Assembly (NCBI RefSeq): GCF_016403105.1
Contig: NZ_CP046155.1
Coordinates: forward strand, 4,245,235-4,309,234
Direction of reading: 5' to 3'
Length of the DNA stretch: 64,000 bases
From: Leptolyngbya sp. BL0902
GTDB taxonomy: Bacteria; Cyanobacteriota; Cyanobacteriia; Phormidesmidales; Phormidesmidaceae
Numbering within the stretch: position 1 is the first letter of the stretch; every line of letters begins with the position of its first letter. Below are positions 61,094 to 64,000 of this stretch, piece by piece. A program made the position numbers and the translations under genes. The notes below the pieces were generated by a model, which was not told where the DNA came from, made no database searches, and saw nothing but the letters and a program-made list of their open reading frames with translations.

Positions 61094-62050
61094 CTAGCCC
61101 GCTGTTACCGTTGCGCCCTTGGTTTCCAGACTTAGCACCTTGGCGGTGACGGTTTGCCCCAGGGCTTGCCAAGTTGCGGCCATCGCCTCGCAGACGTGGG
61201 CGGCGTGGGCGGCATTGGTCAACGCCAATAGGGTTGGCCCCGCCCCGCTGATTACCAATCCGTAGGCTCCGGCGGCTTGGGCGGCTTGGGCCACTTCGGC
61301 ATAGCCAGGAATCAGGGTTTGGCGGTAGGGCTGATGGATGCGGTCGTGCAATGCGGCCCGCAGCCAGTCGCCGTTTCCGGTTTCCAGCCCCCGCAGCAAC
61401 AGGCCCAGGTGGGCGGTGTTAAAGATGGCGTCGGCACGGCTGTAGGTGGCGGGCAGAACGCGACGGGCCTCGGCGGTAGAGAGTTCAAAATCGGGAATCG
61501 CCACCACCGGAATCACATCGGGGTGCCAGGGCACCGGGCAGAGGGTGGCTTGGCCGTCGTTCCCCGTGGCGGCCAGTTGACAGCCCCCCACCAGCGCTGG
61601 AACCACGTTGTCGGGGTGGCCTTCCATCGCGATAGCCATGGCGGCGATTTCGGCTGGGTCTACGGGATTTTCGGCTAACCCATTGGCCCCCAGCAGCCCC
61701 CCCACAATGGCGGTGGAGGAACTGCCCAGCCCACGGGCTAGGGGAACCTCTAGGTCAATCGCGATGGCAACGGCGGGAACAGTGATCCCCCGCTGCTGAA
61801 AGTAGTAGGCAAAGGCTTGGTAGGCCAGGTTGGAGGCATCGGTGCTGACCCGGTCGGCCTCTTGGCCCTGGGCCGTAATGGCCACGGTGCCGGGGGCTGC
61901 ATCCAATGCCGCGAAGGTGAAGCGATTGTAGAGGGTGAGCGCCGCCCCCAGGCAGTCAAACCCTGGGCCAAGGTTGGCGGTTGTACCCGGTACGGTAACG
62001 GTGATAGGGGTAGCCACGGGACAGCCTCCAATCGCTAGGACATTGCTCAA
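61094..62050 (-). CDS. thrB: Homoserine kinase ThrB
   Basis: GHMP-family kinase making O-phosphohomoserine in threonine synthesis. The N-terminus [20 protein letters not shown], the ATP-binding loop [30 protein letters not shown], and the C-terminal [12 protein letters not shown] are all typical. Length 318. The start is the ATG at 62050 (MSNVLAIGG); a GTG giving VATPITV is an alternative and the conserved domain begins a few residues later. No thrA or thrC gene is adjacent. Confidence 0.96.
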   Translation of the reverse strand: MSNVLAIGGCPVATPITVTVPGTTANLGPGFDCLGAALTLYNRFTFAALDAAPGTVAITAQGQEADRVSTDASNLAYQAFAYYFQQRGITVPAVAIAIDLEVPLARGLGSSSTAIVGGLLGANGLAENPVDPAEIAAMAIAMEGHPDNVVPALVGGCQLAATGNDGQATLCPVPWHPDVIPVVAIPDFELSTAEARRVLPATYSRADAIFNTAHLGLLLRGLETGNGDWLRAALHDRIHQPYRQTLIPGYAEVAQAAQAAGAYGLVISGAGPTLLALTNAAHAAHVCEAMAATWQALGQTVTAKVLSLETKGATVTAG

Positions 62051-62307
62051 CAGACCAACCAGGTCAGGATGGTAGCACCTTTTGGGGCGTCCTTGGTGGG
62101 ATGGGGGATCTGGTAGAGATGCTGAGTGCGGAAAGGCATGGATCCCAGGTCAATCCCCCAGTGCCAGCCTGAAACATGATCAAGCAACACCCTTTTATCG
62201 CCAGATCGGTTCTTTAATATCCTGTGAGGGGGCAACCCATGGCGTGAGCCTTGTCTATTGTTCAGGCCCTGGCGGTTCCCCCGGTTATTTGTACGTTGAG
62301 GAGTGTC

Positions 62308-63588
62308 ATGATCGAAAATTCTCCCCCCATGCCCGATAGCCCCCCACCGGAGGAGGTTGACCCCACGGCCTATCGGCTGCGTCCCCGGGATATTGTCCTG
62401 GGGGCACAAATGCTGTTTGTCGCCTTTGGGGCCTTAGTGCTAGTCCCCATTTTGACCGGGCTCAATCCCAACGTTGCCCTCTTTACGGCGGGTCTGGGTA
62501 CCCTGGTTTTTCAACTGGTGACGGGCGGAAAAGTACCCGTATTTTTGGCCTCGTCCTTTGCCTTTATCGCCCCCATTCAGCTTGGGGTAGAGCAATATGG
62601 CCTGGGCGAAACCCTGTCTGGGCTGGCGGCGGCGGGGTTGTTTTACCTAGCGCTCAGCCTGCTCATCTTTTGGCGCGGCCCTGGCTTTCTATCCCGGCTG
62701 CTGCCCCCCATTGTCACTGGCCCCGTGATTATGGTGATTGGCCTGTCCCTGGCTCCGGTGGCGGTGAATATGGCCTCCAGTGCCAGCGAAACCTACACCG
62801 TTGGTGCCGCCCTGGGGGTGGCAGGATCGGCGCTGCTGGCGACAATGCTCACGGCTCTCTTGGCCAAGGGATGGCTGCGGCTGGTGCCAATTTTGGTGGG
62901 CATTGCCGTGGGCTACCTGGTGGCCCTGCCCCTGGGCATGGTGAGTTTTGCCCCTGTGGCCGAGGCCCCCTGGTTTGCCATGCCTGGTTTTACGGCCCCA
63001 GTGTTCCACCTGCCGTCTATTTTGTTTATTCTGCCCGTGGCCATTGCCCCGGCCATTGAGCACTTTGGCGACATCATCGCCATCAGCACCGTCGCCCAAA
63101 AAGACTACCTCAGAGACCCCGGTGTTCACCGCACCCTCCTGGGGGATGGCATCGCGACTACCTTGGCCGCCTTCTTTGGTGGCCCTCCCAACACCACCTA
63201 TTCCGAAGTCACCGGGGCCGTTGCCCTCACCCGCACCTTCAATGCGGGCATTATGACCTGGGCGGCCATCATCGCCATGCTGTTGGCCTTCGTCGGTAAG
63301 CTGGGAGCTTTGCTCCAGACCATTCCGCTCCCGGCCATGGGTGGCATTCTGGTCATCCTTTTCGGCACCATTGTGGTGATCGGCATCAACAGCCTCGTTC
63401 AGGCGGGGCAAGATCTCACCCAGCCCCGCAGCCTGGTCATTGTCGCCATCATTCTGATTTTTGGCGTGGGTGGTCTGTCCCTCCAAGCCGGAGCCTTTGC
63501 CCTAGAAGGCATTGGCCTGTGTGGCTTGGTCGGCGTAGTGCTGAATCTGATCCTGCCTCAAGCCCGTGGGGAGGAAGGAGACGCTTAA
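62308..63588 (+). CDS. NCS2-family uracil/xanthine permease (UraA-like)
   Basis: A 426-residue inner-membrane H+-coupled nucleobase permease. About 12-14 helices are visible. Family motifs: VFLASSFAFIAPI, PPIVTGPVIMVIGLSLA, IAPAIEHFGDIIAIS (substrate-binding Glu and Gln/His region) and the signature GDGIATTLAAFFGGPPNTTYSE. The UraA-like QNxG variants suggest uracil, but xanthine permeases share the fold, so no symbol is given. ATG 62308 is chosen because GAGGAG lies just upstream; the frame is open 19 codons further. It is followed by a 15-bp hairpin (63598-63637). Confidence 0.9.
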   Translation: MIENSPPMPDSPPPEEVDPTAYRLRPRDIVLGAQMLFVAFGALVLVPILTGLNPNVALFTAGLGTLVFQLVTGGKVPVFLASSFAFIAPIQLGVEQYGLGETLSGLAAAGLFYLALSLLIFWRGPGFLSRLLPPIVTGPVIMVIGLSLAPVAVNMASSASETYTVGAALGVAGSALLATMLTALLAKGWLRLVPILVGIAVGYLVALPLGMVSFAPVAEAPWFAMPGFTAPVFHLPSILFILPVAIAPAIEHFGDIIAISTVAQKDYLRDPGVHRTLLGDGIATTLAAFFGGPPNTTYSEVTGAVALTRTFNAGIMTWAAIIAMLLAFVGKLGALLQTIPLPAMGGILVILFGTIVVIGINSLVQAGQDLTQPRSLVIVAIILIFGVGGLSLQAGAFALEGIGLCGLVGVVLNLILPQARGEEGDA

Positions 63589-63597
63589 TCGCATCAA

Positions 63598-63637
63598 AGC
63601 CATCAAGGTCAAGATTTTACCCTTGGCCTTGATGGCT
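63598..63637. terminator. Bidirectional terminator-like hairpin
   Basis: Stem 63598-63612 with 63623-63637 (15 bp, one wobble pair) and 10-base loop, between the converging permease and STAS genes. No clear T-run. Confidence 0.6.
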
Positions 63638-63739
63638 CATCGCCCAGCGTTCTGGAGGGGCAAACGCCCTCCGATGGGCCCTTGCCCCATGGGTCTGGGG
63701 CGGTGGCTGCTGGGGGCGCGTGTTGCCCTTGCGATCTTC

Positions 63740-64000
63740 CTACTCTGTGGCAATCGTGACGGATGGAATAGCCTCTAGACTGGGGACGGAGGCTCCTGGA
63801 GGAAACTGGCTTGCCCAACTTTGATAGAACGCTTCGCGACTTTCAAAAACCTCAAAAAAATCAAACATGCTGGTTAATTGTAGAAGCTGATTGACCTGGA
63901 TAGGTAAGGTACAAAGCCCCATCCTAATGCCCATGGAATCCGTCAGTTTTTGAAGACGCACAAGGACGGCTAATCCGGCACTATCCACAAAGCTAATGTG
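63740..64000 (-). CDS. STAS-domain protein (anti-sigma-factor antagonist type), N-terminus outside window
   Basis: Only the last 86 residues are visible, on the minus strand, and the gene continues past base 64000. The start of the visible part HISFVDSAGLAVLVRLQKL is the STAS signature, with Ser in DSAG as the phosphorylatable residue of SpoIIAA-type antagonists. Then LTDSMGIRMGLCTLPIQVNQLLQLTSMFDFFEVFE matches the end of the fold. It is part of a partner-switching or SulP-type module; the window does not show which. Confidence 0.88.
   Translation of the reverse strand, partial: HISFVDSAGLAVLVRLQKLTDSMGIRMGLCTLPIQVNQLLQLTSMFDFFEVFESREAFYQSWASQFPPGASVPSLEAIPSVTIATE

Overview
The window is about 60% G+C and comes from a cyanobacterial chromosome, most likely a filamentous, Leptolyngbya-like organism; the genus is inference. 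The clade-restricted genes are consistent: a cyAbrB regulator, Ycf20/DUF565, DUF3288, DUF760 and DUF4168 proteins, a CpcT/CpeT-type bilin lyase, a 40-residue NdhP-like protein, a GvpF/GvpL gas-vesicle protein, Uma2 nucleases and cyanobacterial heptad repeats (ACTCCCG). I found no tRNA, rRNA, CRISPR array, insertion sequence or prophage.

Layout. 1-2.5 kb: 5' part of a Ca2+-type P-ATPase and a thioredoxin/TPR co-chaperone. 3.4-8.0 kb: a compact chaperone-usher-like surface-fibre operon (two related subunits, PapD-like chaperone, non-canonical usher) behind an 860-bp, partly AT-rich, hairpin-bearing leader. 8.4-12.4 kb: two small unknown proteins, an outer-membrane barrel protein and a FecR-like secreted protein with a long proline-rich repeat tail. 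12.7-18.4 kb: DUF760, MutY, a small DUF4160/DUF2442/Uma2 cluster, a secreted protein, SixA and a catalytically degenerate alpha/beta hydrolase. 18.5-23.3 kb: PIN-TRAM protein, VOC protein, GvpF/L, DUF3288-MnmA, Ycf20. 23.6-31.5 kb: an anchored unknown protein, NdhP-like peptide, MBL/beta-CASP protein, DUF6883/DUF4926 pair, PgsA, HypE, ObgE, a DUF4168 protein and HolA. 31.7-33.8 kb: cobalamin genes cobH and cobL (translationally coupled). 33.9-44.8 kb: RodZ-like HTH protein, CPBP protease, cyAbrB, Acs, an unknown protein, RluA-type synthase, HEAT-repeat protein, class III adenylate cyclase, CpcT-like lyase. 44.9-55.1 kb: two large DUF4347 surface/secreted proteins (852 and 2409 residues) that share a near-identical C-terminal block. 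55.2-64 kb: DICT-type histidine kinase lacking the H-box histidine, MurE, a glutaredoxin-like protein, class II aldolase, a second Uma2, ThrB, a uracil/xanthine permease and a truncated STAS protein.

Most genes are housekeeping (tRNA modification, DNA repair and replication, peptidoglycan, carbon metabolism, cobalamin). The accessory interest lies in the cell-surface genes: the chaperone-usher locus, the FecR and barrel proteins, and the DUF4347 pair. The main non-obvious signals are: ACTCCCG heptads abutting three start codons in the same orientation; a conserved His/Cys dyad in both DUF4347 domains; duplication of the DUF4347 C-terminal block including its terminator hairpin; paired cyanobacterial-type DnaA boxes near 35.4 kb; loss of catalytic residues in the hydrolase and the kinase; and short in-frame tandem expansions inside conserved enzymes.
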